Positions 1 to 6,057 of a DNA stretch of 12,176 nt are shown here, piece after piece. The first letter of the stretch is position 1. Each line of letters starts with the position of its first letter. Made by a program: the position numbers and the translations under genes. Under the pieces are notes generated by a model that saw only the letters and a program-made list of their open reading frames with translations, was not told the DNA's origin and did not search any database. This DNA comes from Chloroflexota bacterium (lineage in GTDB: Bacteria > Chloroflexota > Anaerolineae > Anaerolineales > DRMV01). The DNA lies in NCBI GenBank assembly GCA_013153135.1, contig JAADFA010000022.1, positions 1 to 12,176 on the forward strand. Reading direction: 5' to 3'.

Positions 1-706
1 TGGCCCACGAAAGGTCCCCATACCCCAAAGGACGGCGGAAGAAGGGGTCCGGACCAAGGCCATTGATGGCCTCAACAAGCTTCTGGGCCCATGGCATCGT
101 ACCCAAATAGATACCGACGAACGCCAGGATCACCGTGACGATGGTGGTCAGGCCGATGTCCATGCGCCAGCGATAGGTCATCTGGCCGGCCAGTACCCCC
201 GCCGCCACCAGGAGCAAGAACCCGATGGGGACGTTGGGCTTGGCCAGCAGCGGCGCGATCAGCGCGCCAAAGGCGCCCATAATGAGCAGCAGGTAGATGT
301 AAAGAAAGGTTAACAGCAGCGTGCGCGCCCGCGGCGAGATGAACCGGTACGCCAGCCCGCCCATGGTCAGGCCTTCGTTCCGCATGGCCAACATCGCCGA
401 GGCGTAGTCTTGAACCCAACCGATGAAGAATACCCCAAGCAGCAACCACGCCACAGCCGGAAGCCAACCGTATTGAATACCAATGATAGGACCGACAATG
501 GGTCCGAGCGCCGCGATGGATTTGAACTGATAGCCGAACAATACGCTGGCGCTGGCGGGCATGAAATCAACGCCGTCATTGTAGAGCACCGCGGGGGTGG
601 CTCGCTTCGGATCCGCTTGGATGACCTCGCGGTCGATCCGTTTCGCGTACATCCGATACCCGACCACCACGACTATAATGGCTAAGATAAATAGGCCTAA
701 CGCCAT
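1..706 (-). CDS. cstA: Carbon starvation protein CstA, peptide/pyruvate-type transporter (N-terminal part, runs off left edge)
   Basis: The minus strand from 706 to the window edge is one open frame of 235 codons without a stop, so the 3' part of the gene lies outside the window. Residues 1-19 form a first membrane helix. Next comes the CstA family signature: YRMYAKRI, then ADPKRATPAVLYNDGVDF at about 31-48, then VLFGYQF with LGPIVGPIIG at about 55-76, then WVQDY at 97-101. These match E. coli CstA (YRFYGLYIA, DPTRMTPAVRHNDGLD, VLFGHHF, GPLVGPVLAA). Further hydrophobic helices follow near 83-98, 128-150, 162-175 and 185-205. CstA proteins import peptides or pyruvate across the inner membrane and are usually induced on carbon limitation. 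The ATG at 704-706 is chosen because AGGAGG (714-719) sits 7 bases upstream. Family identity is secure from the motifs; the substrate is not readable from sequence. Confidence 0.93.
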   Translation of the reverse strand, partial: MALGLFILAIIVVVVGYRMYAKRIDREVIQADPKRATPAVLYNDGVDFMPASASVLFGYQFKSIAALGPIVGPIIGIQYGWLPAVAWLLLGVFFIGWVQDYASAMLAMRNEGLTMGGLAYRFISPRARTLLLTFLYIYLLLIMGAFGALIAPLLAKPNVPIGFLLLVAAGVLAGQMTYRWRMDIGLTTIVTVILAFVGIYLGTMPWAQKLVEAINGLGPDPFFRRPLGYGDLSWA

Positions 707-713
707 AGGACAC

Positions 714-719
714 CCTCCT
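714..719 (-). promoter_or_regulatory. Ribosome binding site of cstA
   Basis: AGGAGG on the minus strand lies 7 bases before the ATG at 704-706 and fixes the cstA start. A perfectly complementary CCTCCT occurs in the same leader at 758-763, so this site could be masked in the mRNA (inference). Confidence 0.7.
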
Positions 720-770
720 ATTTGGGATACCCGTCAAACGCGAGAGGACCGCGTGGAAGGAGGTAAGTGT

Positions 771-854
771 GTGAAAGATAACACCGAAAGGTGTTATCCG
801 TTTCGCTTTGCTCGATTTTACCAGGATGAAAAAACAAGTAAAGCCTTGATCTAA
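771..854 (+). CDS. Possible 27-residue small protein or leader peptide (doubtful)
   Basis: A GTG at 771 is preceded at 6 bases by AAGGAGGT (757-764), which is an ideal anti-16S match. The frame then runs 27 codons to TAA at 852-854. The product begins MKDNTERCYPFRF and ends KTSKALI; it has no membrane segment and no family that I recognise. The frame overlaps the cstA promoter on the opposite strand, and its first codons contain the inverted repeat at 777-798. No plus-strand promoter was seen directly upstream. The ribosome binding site could be fortuitous, since the same bases read as an anti-Shine-Dalgarno element in the cstA leader. Treat it as a hypothesis only. Confidence 0.25.
   Translation: MKDNTERCYPFRFARFYQDEKTSKALI
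777..798. repeat. Perfect 9-bp inverted repeat with 4-base spacer in the cstA leader
   Basis: GATAACACC (777-785) and GGTGTTATC (790-798) are exact reverse complements separated by GAAA on the plus strand (TTTC on the minus strand). The repeat lies about 10-31 bases downstream of the predicted cstA start point. It could be a repressor operator, or in RNA a 5' stem-loop of the cstA leader. No U-tract follows on either strand, so it is not an intrinsic terminator. Confidence 0.65.
815..842 (-). promoter_or_regulatory. Probable cstA promoter (extended -10)
   Basis: Reading the minus strand, TTTACT (837-842) is a 4/6 match to a -35 box. It is followed by a 16-base spacer ending in TGG and then TAAAAT (815-820), giving an extended -10 element TGGTAAAAT. 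Transcription would begin near 808, leaving a leader of about 100 bases before the cstA ATG. Confidence 0.55.
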
Positions 855-881
855 GGGCGAAATTTGCCCTGAAACGCGTTT
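854..881. repeat. Two adjacent palindromic elements in the cstA/deoxyribosyltransferase divergent region
   Basis: AGGGC (854-858) and GCCCT (866-870) form a 5-bp inverted repeat with a 7-base centre. They are followed at once by the perfect 10-base palindrome AAACGCGTTT (872-881). Both lie just upstream of the cstA -35 box, where an activator or repressor would bind. No regulator family can be named from these bases. Confidence 0.4.
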
Positions 882-978
882 ATCCTGGAGTGCTTTGTCC
901 GCGCTAGCCTGAGCAGTTCTTCCCCATTTGGTACGATTTTTGCAAAGATTGTCGACCTGTTTAGAGGGGGCATTCGGG

Positions 979-984
979 TACAAT
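979..984 (+). promoter_or_regulatory. Possible -10 box for the deoxyribosyltransferase-family gene
   Basis: TACAAT at 979-984 matches the -10 consensus in 5 of 6 positions and would give a leader of about 24 bases ending in the AGGAG site at 1003-1007. No good -35 box lies at the right spacing, so this is weak. A second, poorer option is TGGTACGAT near 929-937. Confidence 0.3.
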
Positions 985-1014
985 ACCCTTCCATCCCTTA
1001 CCAGGAGACGTTGC

Positions 1015-1437
1015 ATGCCTTTGCATATCTATGTAGCAGGACCGCTGTTCACCCCTGCGCAGCGGGCGTTCCTTGAGCGCATCGATAGCATTTGCCGCGA
1101 TCTGGGTTTTACCACGTATTTGCCCCATCGGGACGCGGGCGTTTTTGACCGCGAGGGCGACGCGCGCCCTATTTTTGAGGGCGATTTGCGCGCCCTGAAC
1201 GCCGCCGACGCGGTGGTCGCGGTTCTGGATGGCTGCGATGTGGACTCGGGCACCGCGTGGGAGATGGGGTACGCGTATGCCTTAGGTCGGCCGATTATTG
1301 GTTATGTGAGCGACGTACGCATCGCGCGGCCAGCGCAGCAGATCAACCCGATGATCTATCATTCCCTGCGCGCCCTGGTTCGGGATGATGCCGCGTTGCG
1401 CGCCGCCCTGCTCGAGCTGGCCATGTCCCGGCGTTAA
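1015..1437 (+). CDS. Nucleoside 2-deoxyribosyltransferase family protein
   Basis: This 140-residue protein has the small Rossmann-like fold signature of the nucleoside 2-deoxyribosyltransferase family. It opens with IYVAGPLFTPAQR at 5-17, followed by the PHRD motif at 37-40. VVAVLDGCDVDSGTAWEMGYA spans 67-87; within it the GTxxE segment carries the expected catalytic glutamate, E83, and D77. GRPIIGY follows at 91-97. Family members either exchange bases between deoxynucleosides or hydrolyse deoxynucleoside 5'-monophosphates (DNPH1-type), acting in cytosolic nucleotide salvage or sanitation; sequence alone does not decide which. The ATG at 1015 is chosen because AGGAG (1003-1007) precedes it by 7 bases. 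An in-frame ATG further upstream at 928 would add unconserved residues and lacks a ribosome binding site. It precedes lon by 61 bases and is divergent from cstA. Confidence 0.87.
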   Translation: MPLHIYVAGPLFTPAQRAFLERIDSICRDLGFTTYLPHRDAGVFDREGDARPIFEGDLRALNAADAVVAVLDGCDVDSGTAWEMGYAYALGRPIIGYVSDVRIARPAQQINPMIYHSLRALVRDDAALRAALLELAMSRR

Positions 1438-1462
1438 CCTCGACGCCTAACGGTGGTATCAT
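1434..1462 (+). promoter_or_regulatory. Probable lon promoter
   Basis: TTAACC (1434-1439), overlapping the preceding stop codon, is a 4/6 -35 match. A 17-base spacer ends in TGG, followed by TATCAT (1457-1462), an extended -10 box with 5 of 6 consensus bases. Transcription would start near 1469, 30 bases before the lon ATG. No CIRCE heat-shock repeat is visible. Confidence 0.45.
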
Positions 1463-1498
1463 CCTTCGCGTCGCGAGCCACGTTGAGGGTTGTTGAGG

Positions 1499-3994
1499 AT
1501 GGATAGGCTTATGGATCAACGCGCTGCGTTGGGTTTCTTGCGGCATGAAATTCGGCGTTTGGATGACATCCCGGATGCGACCCCTGACGAACAGGGCTTG
1601 ATAACCTTGCCCGTGTTGCCTTTGCGCGGGCTTGTCCTGCTGCCGGGCATGGTCCGGCCGTTGCAAATCGGACGTCCGTTTTCCATTTTAGCTCTCGAAG
1701 CTGCGCTTGAGGCTGGGGGCACCATGTTAGCCCTCATCCAACAAGATCCGGATGAGGACACCCCTTCACCCGCGTCTATTTATCCTTATGGTGTTGAAAT
1801 CGCGGTGTCCGAACCTTTGGCCGAATCTGAGGATGAGGAAGCACGGGAAGAACCCGTGTACATGGTCTTGGTGCAGGCACGGCGCCGCGTTCGGGTCGTG
1901 GATTGGGTTCAAACATCGCCTTTTTTCGTCGCGCGGGCGCAGGTATTGACGCCGCCACCCGTCGACCCGCACGATCCCGAGCTTCAAGCCTTGCGTCGGC
2001 AGGTGCTGCGCCTATTTCAAGAACTGTTGGCCTTTTATGACGATGAGGTTTCTGTGCCTGTGGATGAGGAAACAGACCCTGACCTCTTGGCCGATTTGGT
2101 CGCGGATCACCTGCGGCTCTCGTTCGATGACGCGTTGCTCCTGCTCCGCACTGTGGATGTTAAGGCGCGGTTGCATCATCTGGTGCGTATCCTGGCTCAT
2201 GAGCTTGCCGTGCTGAACCTCGAGCAGGAGATCCAGACTCGCGTGCAAGACGAGATGAAGCGTTTTCAGCGCGAGACCTACCTGCGTGAACAGATAAAGG
2301 CCATCCAAAGCGTGCTGGGTGAAGGAGATGTATGGACGCAAGAGATTGCAGCGCTCAAACAGCGCATTGAGGAAAAACAGCTCCCCGAAGAAGCGCGACG
2401 GGTCGCCTTGCGGGAAGTGGAACGTCTAGCCCAGCTGCCCCCGACCGCGCCCGAGGTGAGTGTGCTGCGCAATTACGTGGAGTGGATTTTGGATTTGCCT
2501 TGGCGGGAAGCCACGGAGGACAACTTGGACGTGGCGCATGCGGCCCGGGTACTCGACGCAAAACATCACGGCCTCAAACGCGCCAAGGAGCGCATCTTAG
2601 AGCACATTGCCGTTCTTTCCCTCAAGCCGAAACGCAAGCGCCAGCCCATTTTGTGCTTTGTTGGGCCGCCGGGCACAGGAAAAACTTCCATGGGCCGGGC
2701 GATTGCTGAGGCCTTAGGTCGCAAGTTCGTGCGCCTGTCGCTTGGCGGCGTGCGGGATGAGGCGGAAATCCGTGGCCATCGCCGCACCTACGTTGGCGCC
2801 TTACCCGGCCGCATCCTGCAGGCCATGAAGCGTGCAGGAACCATCAACCCGGTCTTTATGCTTGACGAGATCGACAAGCTGGGAAGCGACTTCCTCGGTG
2901 ACCCCGCGGCCGCGCTGCTGGAGGTGTTGGACCCTGAACAAAACGCGGAGTTTTCTGACCACTACCTGGAGATTCCCTATGACCTCTCCAACGTGCTCTT
3001 TATCACCACAGCCAATACGTTGTATACCATCCCTCCGGCCTTGTTGGACCGCATGGAGGTTATTGAGTTCCCAGGTTATGTGGAAGAAGAGAAGATCGCC
3101 ATCGCGCGGCGTTTCCTTATTCCTCGGCAGATAGAAGAGAGCGGTTTGGAGCCCAATGAAATCCGTTTTACCGAAGCCGCATTGCAGCGCATTATCCGCG
3201 AATATACGTATGAAGCCGGAGTGCGGAATTTGGAGCGTACCATTGGCCGCATTTGTCGCCGTATTGCTCGCCTTAAGGCCGAGGGCAAACGGTATCCAAC
3301 GCGCATTACCGCCGCGCTGGTCGAACGCATATTGGGCCCACCGGAATACTTCTTCAATGAAGCCGAAAAGGCTGACGAAGTGGGTGTGGCGATGGCGCTG
3401 GCTTGGACCGAGAACGGCGGCGAAATTATGCCAGTGGAAGTCCTGCTCATGGAGGGCAAGGGCAACGTGCAGATTACGGGTCAGGTCGGCGGTGTGATGC
3501 AAGAGTCTGCATATGCAGCTTTGTCGTACTTGCGGGCTCATTCACGCGAGTTTGGCCTTTCCCCGCGTGTGTACGATAAGACAGATATCCACATTCACAT
3601 TCCCGAAGGGGCTGTGCCGAAGGATGGTCCAAGCGCGGGTGTAACCATTGCGACCGCGTTGCTCTCCGCGTTTACTGGCCGTAAAGTGCGGCATGATGTT
3701 GGCATGACGGGGGAGATCACCCTGCGCGGCAAAGTATTACCTGTAGGCGGCGTGCGCGAAAAGGTTCTGGCAGCTCATCGAGCGGGGCTAAAGACCGTGC
3801 TGCTGCCTGAGCGCAATTTGAAAGACCTGCAGGATGTTCCCCGCAGCGTGCGTGAAGCCTTGCGTATTGTGGGCGTGCGGCACTTGGACGAGGTATTGAC
3901 CGAAGCCCTTTTGCCCCCGGGGCCTGACACCCAACCCTGGCATGTTGAAGACGACGACGCGGATGAGGACACCGGGGACGACGAAACCTCCTAG
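1499..3994 (+). CDS. lon: ATP-dependent protease La (Lon)
   Basis: This 831-residue LonA-type protease unfolds and degrades damaged and regulatory proteins in the cytosol. An N-terminal substrate-binding domain (about 36-220) leads into a helical linker. The AAA+ module follows, with Walker A GPPGTGKT at 389-396, Walker B VFMLDEID at about 452-459 and a sensor-1 segment FITTANT. The C-terminal protease domain begins near 625 and has the catalytic serine S712 in KDGPSAG and lysine K755 in VREKVLAAHR. The 43-residue spacing equals that of the E. coli pair S679/K722. Two oddities are an acidic loop (ESEDEEAREE) inside the N-domain and a strongly acidic C-terminal tail beyond the usual end. Start choice: ATG 1499 has GAGGG (1485-1489) 9 bases upstream; TTG codons at 1490 and 1493 or ATG 1511 are alternatives. 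Confidence 0.97.
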   Translation: MDRLMDQRAALGFLRHEIRRLDDIPDATPDEQGLITLPVLPLRGLVLLPGMVRPLQIGRPFSILALEAALEAGGTMLALIQQDPDEDTPSPASIYPYGVEIAVSEPLAESEDEEAREEPVYMVLVQARRRVRVVDWVQTSPFFVARAQVLTPPPVDPHDPELQALRRQVLRLFQELLAFYDDEVSVPVDEETDPDLLADLVADHLRLSFDDALLLLRTVDVKARLHHLVRILAHELAVLNLEQEIQTRVQDEMKRFQRETYLREQIKAIQSVLGEGDVWTQEIAALKQRIEEKQLPEEARRVALREVERLAQLPPTAPEVSVLRNYVEWILDLPWREATEDNLDVAHAARVLDAKHHGLKRAKERILEHIAVLSLKPKRKRQPILCFVGPPGTGKTSMGRAIAEALGRKFVRLSLGGVRDEAEIRGHRRTYVGALPGRILQAMKRAGTINPVFMLDEIDKLGSDFLGDPAAALLEVLDPEQNAEFSDHYLEIPYDLSNVLFITTANTLYTIPPALLDRMEVIEFPGYVEEEKIAIARRFLIPRQIEESGLEPNEIRFTEAALQRIIREYTYEAGVRNLERTIGRICRRIARLKAEGKRYPTRITAALVERILGPPEYFFNEAEKADEVGVAMALAWTENGGEIMPVEVLLMEGKGNVQITGQVGGVMQESAYAALSYLRAHSREFGLSPRVYDKTDIHIHIPEGAVPKDGPSAGVTIATALLSAFTGRKVRHDVGMTGEITLRGKVLPVGGVREKVLAAHRAGLKTVLLPERNLKDLQDVPRSVREALRIVGVRHLDEVLTEALLPPGPDTQPWHVEDDDADEDTGDDETS

Positions 3995-4027
3995 CCGCGC
4001 CCTCATCCGCGCCGCGCGTTATCCCTA

Positions 4028-4064
4028 CCTGGGTCCCTTGGCTTTTGCTTGACTTGGCCCCAGG
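4028..4064 (+). terminator. Weak candidate terminator downstream of lon
   Basis: CCTGGG (4028-4033) can pair with CCCAGG (4059-4064) around a long loop, with a run of five T at about 4073-4077 some bases later. The loop is large and the T-run is not adjacent, so support is poor. Confidence 0.22.
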
Positions 4065-4096
4065 ACGATATGGTTTTTATGGAATTGGGACTTTAG

Positions 4097-4120
4097 GGGG
4101 CTGATTCGCTTTCAAGCCCC
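4097..4120. terminator. Stem-loop between convergent lon and spoVS
   Basis: GGGGCT (4097-4102) and AGCCCC (4115-4120) form a 6-bp stem with a 12-base loop, midway between the two convergent stops. Neither side has a good U-tract, so it may be a bidirectional Rho-type or weak intrinsic terminator, or an mRNA 3' stabiliser. Confidence 0.35.
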
Positions 4121-4132
4121 TCCGTTAGCGTC

Positions 4133-4513
4133 TTATTCAGACGACGTGTTTTCTTCTGTCTCCGACGAATCCTCTTCCCCTCCGTCGGATTCGGTCCCAG
4201 GCTCGGGCGGGAGCTCCATGTGCAACGGCACATGCTGGATCGCCTCCGTATCCGAGGCATCCAGCACCACAAAGCGGATTGCGGTGCGAACCCGGCCGTG
4301 GATCTCGATATCGACGAACAAGGGGATGACGACGGGCGTGTAACCGTCCTCCAGTAGGTAGCTGCGCGCGATGATCAGGGCCTTAACCGCTTGATTCACC
4401 GCCCCTGCGCCGATAACTTGGATCTCGGCACGACGGTGCTCGCGGAAGACCCCCGCGATGGCGCCGGCAACTTTATACGGACGTGAGTGGCTGGCGACTT
4501 TAATGACGTTCAT
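4133..4513 (-). CDS. spoVS: Stage V sporulation protein S (SpoVS)-family protein with acidic tail
   Basis: Residues 1-86 align clearly with Bacillus SpoVS. MNVIKVASHS matches MEILKVSAKS, VAGAIAGVFREHRRAEIQVIGAGAVNQAVKAL matches the central Bacillus segment, and VVIPLFVDIEIHGRVRTAIRFVV matches its IPAFTDIQIDGEERTAIKLIV. The family is a small Alba-like fold thought to bind nucleic acid; it is widespread in non-sporulating Chloroflexota and Thermus, so the sporulation name does not imply sporulation here. Unlike the roughly 86-residue family norm, this copy is 126 residues, with a tail rich in Glu, Ser and Thr from about 101 to the end. The ATG at 4511-4513 is preceded at 7 bases by AGGAGG (4521-4526). 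It lies 207 bases downstream of the HAD gene on the same strand and converges with lon. Confidence 0.9.
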   Translation of the reverse strand: MNVIKVASHSRPYKVAGAIAGVFREHRRAEIQVIGAGAVNQAVKALIIARSYLLEDGYTPVVIPLFVDIEIHGRVRTAIRFVVLDASDTEAIQHVPLHMELPPEPGTESDGGEEDSSETEENTSSE

Positions 4514-4566
4514 CCCTCGGCCTCCTGTTTGTTCCGCCTCGAGCGGGTGTTTCCGAATAGGGAATG

Positions 4567-4629
4567 CTACCCCATATTATACACAGGACTCGATACGTTG
4601 CACGATGTTGTTCGTTGGAATAGGTACAC
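4567..4629 (-). other. Possible 20-codon upstream frame in the spoVS leader (doubtful)
   Basis: GGAAGGAGGAG, an unusually strong purine-rich ribosome binding sequence (4630-4640), abuts a GTG at 4627-4629. That frame runs 20 codons to TAG at 4567-4569. The peptide begins MYLFQRTTS and has no recognised family. It overlaps the -10 box of spoVS, so it would be translated only from the upstream promoter or from HAD read-through. It may be a chance purine tract. Confidence 0.18.
4576..4581 (-). promoter_or_regulatory. Probable -10 box for spoVS
   Basis: A perfect TATAAT lies on the minus strand at 4576-4581 and would start transcripts near 4569, about 55 bases before the spoVS ATG. No convincing -35 box stands 16-18 bases upstream. 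A second possible extended -10 (TGTTATAAG, 4707-4715) lies just after the HAD stop and would give a leader of nearly 190 bases. Confidence 0.42.
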
Positions 4630-4720
4630 CTCCTCCTTCCGTTGGGATAGCGTTTCCTCCGCTAAGCACTTAGGGCGGATTTGAGAGCTCGTATGGGTTT
4701 TGCCCCCTTATAACACATGT

Positions 4721-5518
4721 TCATCTTTCGGGTTGCGCGGCTTCTGTGGGTGGGTGCGATGCCTGTGCGATGGTTGTAGGTGATGTGCGATGCGGTTGGG
4801 GCTCATCCCCCTGGGATGCGGCCGCGTGGAGCCCTAAAAGTAAAGGGAGGTTTGCCGGGCTGGGCAACAGGGCATCCGCGCCCGCGGCTTGCAGCTCGTC
4901 GGCCGTACCAAAGCCACTCAAAACACCGATGGCCTGGGCACCGGCTGCTTTGGCCGCGCGGATATCAACGGTGGTATCGCCCACCATGAGGACATGGGCT
5001 GGCGCGAGGCCCAAAGCCTGGGCTGTGCGCACGATGGGTTCGGGATGAGGTTTGGTGCGACGATACGTTGGCCCTCCGACCACGATACGGAAGTAGGGTG
5101 CGAGGCCGGTATGTTGGAGGAAAGCCCGCGCCACGTGTTCGCTGCCTGCGGAAACCAGGGCGAGGGGATAGTGCGCGGCCAGGGTTGGAATGGTTTCGCG
5201 CACGCCGGGCACGAGGCGGCCGCGAGCGACCTGATCCTTGCGGGGCCAGGGCAGGCGATGGAACAAGGTATCCAAATGCCATCGGTCGGCCCAGGCATAC
5301 AGGGCGTTTACGGGAGATTCCAACGCCATCACCATGCGGCGGGCCCATCGTTCCCGGGTGGCGCGCGCGGTCCAAGGAGCGAGCCAGCTGAGCCCGCGCG
5401 CGAGGCGGTGGACGAGCTCATCGTCCGTATCGCGCAGTGTACCGTCCAGGTCGAAGAAGATAGCCCGGACGCGCGCAGCATCAAAGCGGGGATGCACCCA
5501 AACCCATGCGTTCACCAT
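4721..5518 (-). CDS. HAD-superfamily phosphatase (subfamily IA, phosphoglycolate-phosphatase-like)
   Basis: This 265-residue cytosolic hydrolase has the four HAD motifs. Motif I is FFDLDGTL with nucleophile D23 and acid D25, and motif II is LALVSAGS with S123. Motif III lysine is K156 in RRTKPHPEP, and motif IV is MVGDTTVDI with D181 and D185. A helical cap lies between motif I and motif II, as in phosphoglycolate or beta-phosphoglucomutase-like enzymes, so the substrate is probably a small phosphorylated metabolite. The last 30 residues are low-complexity and probably disordered. The ATG at 5518 is chosen because GGAGGG (5527-5532) precedes it by 8 bases. The frame stays open to 5686, but that extension would read through the tRNA terminator and has no conserved content. 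Since glucosyl-3-phosphoglycerate synthase lies nearby, a role as its phosphatase partner is conceivable but unsupported. Confidence 0.88.
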   Translation of the reverse strand: MVNAWVWVHPRFDAARVRAIFFDLDGTLRDTDDELVHRLARGLSWLAPWTARATRERWARRMVMALESPVNALYAWADRWHLDTLFHRLPWPRKDQVARGRLVPGVRETIPTLAAHYPLALVSAGSEHVARAFLQHTGLAPYFRIVVGGPTYRRTKPHPEPIVRTAQALGLAPAHVLMVGDTTVDIRAAKAAGAQAIGVLSGFGTADELQAAGADALLPSPANLPLLLGLHAAASQGDEPQPHRTSPTTIAQASHPPTEAAQPER

Positions 5519-5526
5519 GGGCACTG

Positions 5527-5532
5527 CCCTCC
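5527..5532 (-). promoter_or_regulatory. Ribosome binding site deciding the HAD phosphatase start
   Basis: GGAGGG on the minus strand, 8 bases before the ATG at 5516-5518, decides the start over longer in-frame options upstream. Confidence 0.6.
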
Positions 5533-5640
5533 GGCTGGCCCCGCGTAAGATGATGCCATACGGCCCGGGTGGAAGCGGATGGCTCGTTGCCGCGATGCGA
5601 GGGATGATGGGCCGTGCGCCCCGGGTCAATGGCAAGGCAT

Positions 5641-5675
5641 AAACAAAAAAGGACCTTGCACAGCAGGCAAGGCCC
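5641..5675 (-). terminator. Intrinsic terminator of the tRNA transcription unit
   Basis: Read on the minus strand, a 9-bp stem with one G-U pair (5667-5675 with 5651-5659) closes a 7-base loop. It is followed immediately by TTTTTTGTTT (5650-5641). It begins 17 bases past the CAT tRNA, so it should end the two-tRNA transcript before the HAD gene. Confidence 0.9.
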
Positions 5676-5692
5676 CATCCCAACACGGCATA

Positions 5693-5765
5693 TGGGCCCG
5701 GCAGGATTCGAACCTGCGACCAAGCGGTTATGAGCCGCCTGCTCTGACCGCTGAGCTACAGGCCC
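5693..5765 (-). tRNA. tRNA with CAT anticodon, probably tRNA-Ile2 (lysidine-modified) rather than tRNA-Met
   Basis: The 73-base cloverleaf is complete: acceptor GGGCCTG pairs with CGGGCCC, followed by a discriminator A at 5693. The D-arm contains AGCTCAGCGGTC, and the anticodon stem GGCGG/CCGCT has loop CTCATAA. The T-arm is GCAGG-TTCGAAT-CCTGC. The CAT anticodon is complementary to 5730-5732, and CCA is not encoded. The short D-loop, the GGCG anticodon stem and the TTGGTC variable region closely resemble E. coli ileX (tRNA-Ile2). The acceptor has C4-G69 and C5-G68, reported as TilS determinants. It could still be elongator tRNA-Met, since only the CAT anticodon is certain. Confidence 0.93.
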
Positions 5766-5801
5766 ACATTCCCCCCACCAACCGGTCTGGGCGGGGCGTA
5801 G

Positions 5802-5873
5802 AGCGGGCGACGGGATTCGAACCCGCGAATGACGGCTTGGAAGGCCGTTGCCTTACCCCTTGGCGACGCCCGC
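5802..5873 (-). tRNA. tRNA-Gly (anticodon TCC)
   Basis: The 72-base cloverleaf is complete: acceptor GCGGGCG pairs with CGCCCGC, followed by a discriminator T at 5802. The D-stem is GCC/GGC. The anticodon stem ACGGC/GCCGT closes the loop CTTCCAA, and the T-arm is GCGGG-TTCGAAT-CCCGT. Anticodon TCC corresponds to plus-strand 5839-5841. CCA is not encoded. It lies 36 bases upstream of the CAT tRNA in the same transcript. Confidence 0.96.
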
Positions 5874-5887
5874 TTGTGGCATTAGGG

Positions 5888-5916
5888 ATTATATCGATCC
5901 CTCAGGCCCACGTCAA
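5888..5916 (-). promoter_or_regulatory. Promoter of the tRNA-Gly/tRNA-CAT unit
   Basis: On the minus strand TTGACG (5911-5916) is followed after exactly 17 bases by a perfect TATAAT (5888-5893). Transcription would start near 5881, 8 bases before the mature 5' end of tRNA-Gly. Confidence 0.85.
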
Positions 5917-5936
5917 GAGGATCGGCCGTGCGCTGC

Positions 5937-5965
5937 TTGACAGATCTGGGAGATTCTGCTAAACT
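5937..5965 (+). promoter_or_regulatory. Strong plus-strand promoter, divergent from the tRNA promoter
   Basis: A perfect -35 TTGACA (5937-5942), a 17-base spacer and a -10 TAAACT (5960-5965, 4/6) predict a start near 5972. The -35 boxes of the two divergent promoters are only 20 bases apart. It points into a region with no convincing protein gene. Confidence 0.72.
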
Positions 5966-6057
5966 AAAGGCCAACCAAGCACAATTTGTGCGGAGGCGAA
6001 GACGCCGGGTGGCCAACATGGGCGCCAGGGTGCCCGGCAGAGCCAGTGGCGCAACCG

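Noticed and set aside
1438..1498. Heat-shock CIRCE element before lon
   Set aside because: The TTAGCACTC/GAGTGCTAA inverted repeat is not present.
2801..3541. Long minus-strand frame antisense to lon
   Set aside because: It is a shadow of the high-GC lon coding sequence; the translation has no domain and lon is certain.
4049..4077. TTGACT promoter-like box after lon on the plus strand
   Set aside because: No matching -10 box at 16-18 bases and no plus-strand gene downstream.
5519..5686. Upstream extension of the HAD phosphatase frame
   Set aside because: The extension covers the intrinsic terminator of the tRNA unit and lacks conserved residues; a clear ribosome binding site supports the start at 5518.
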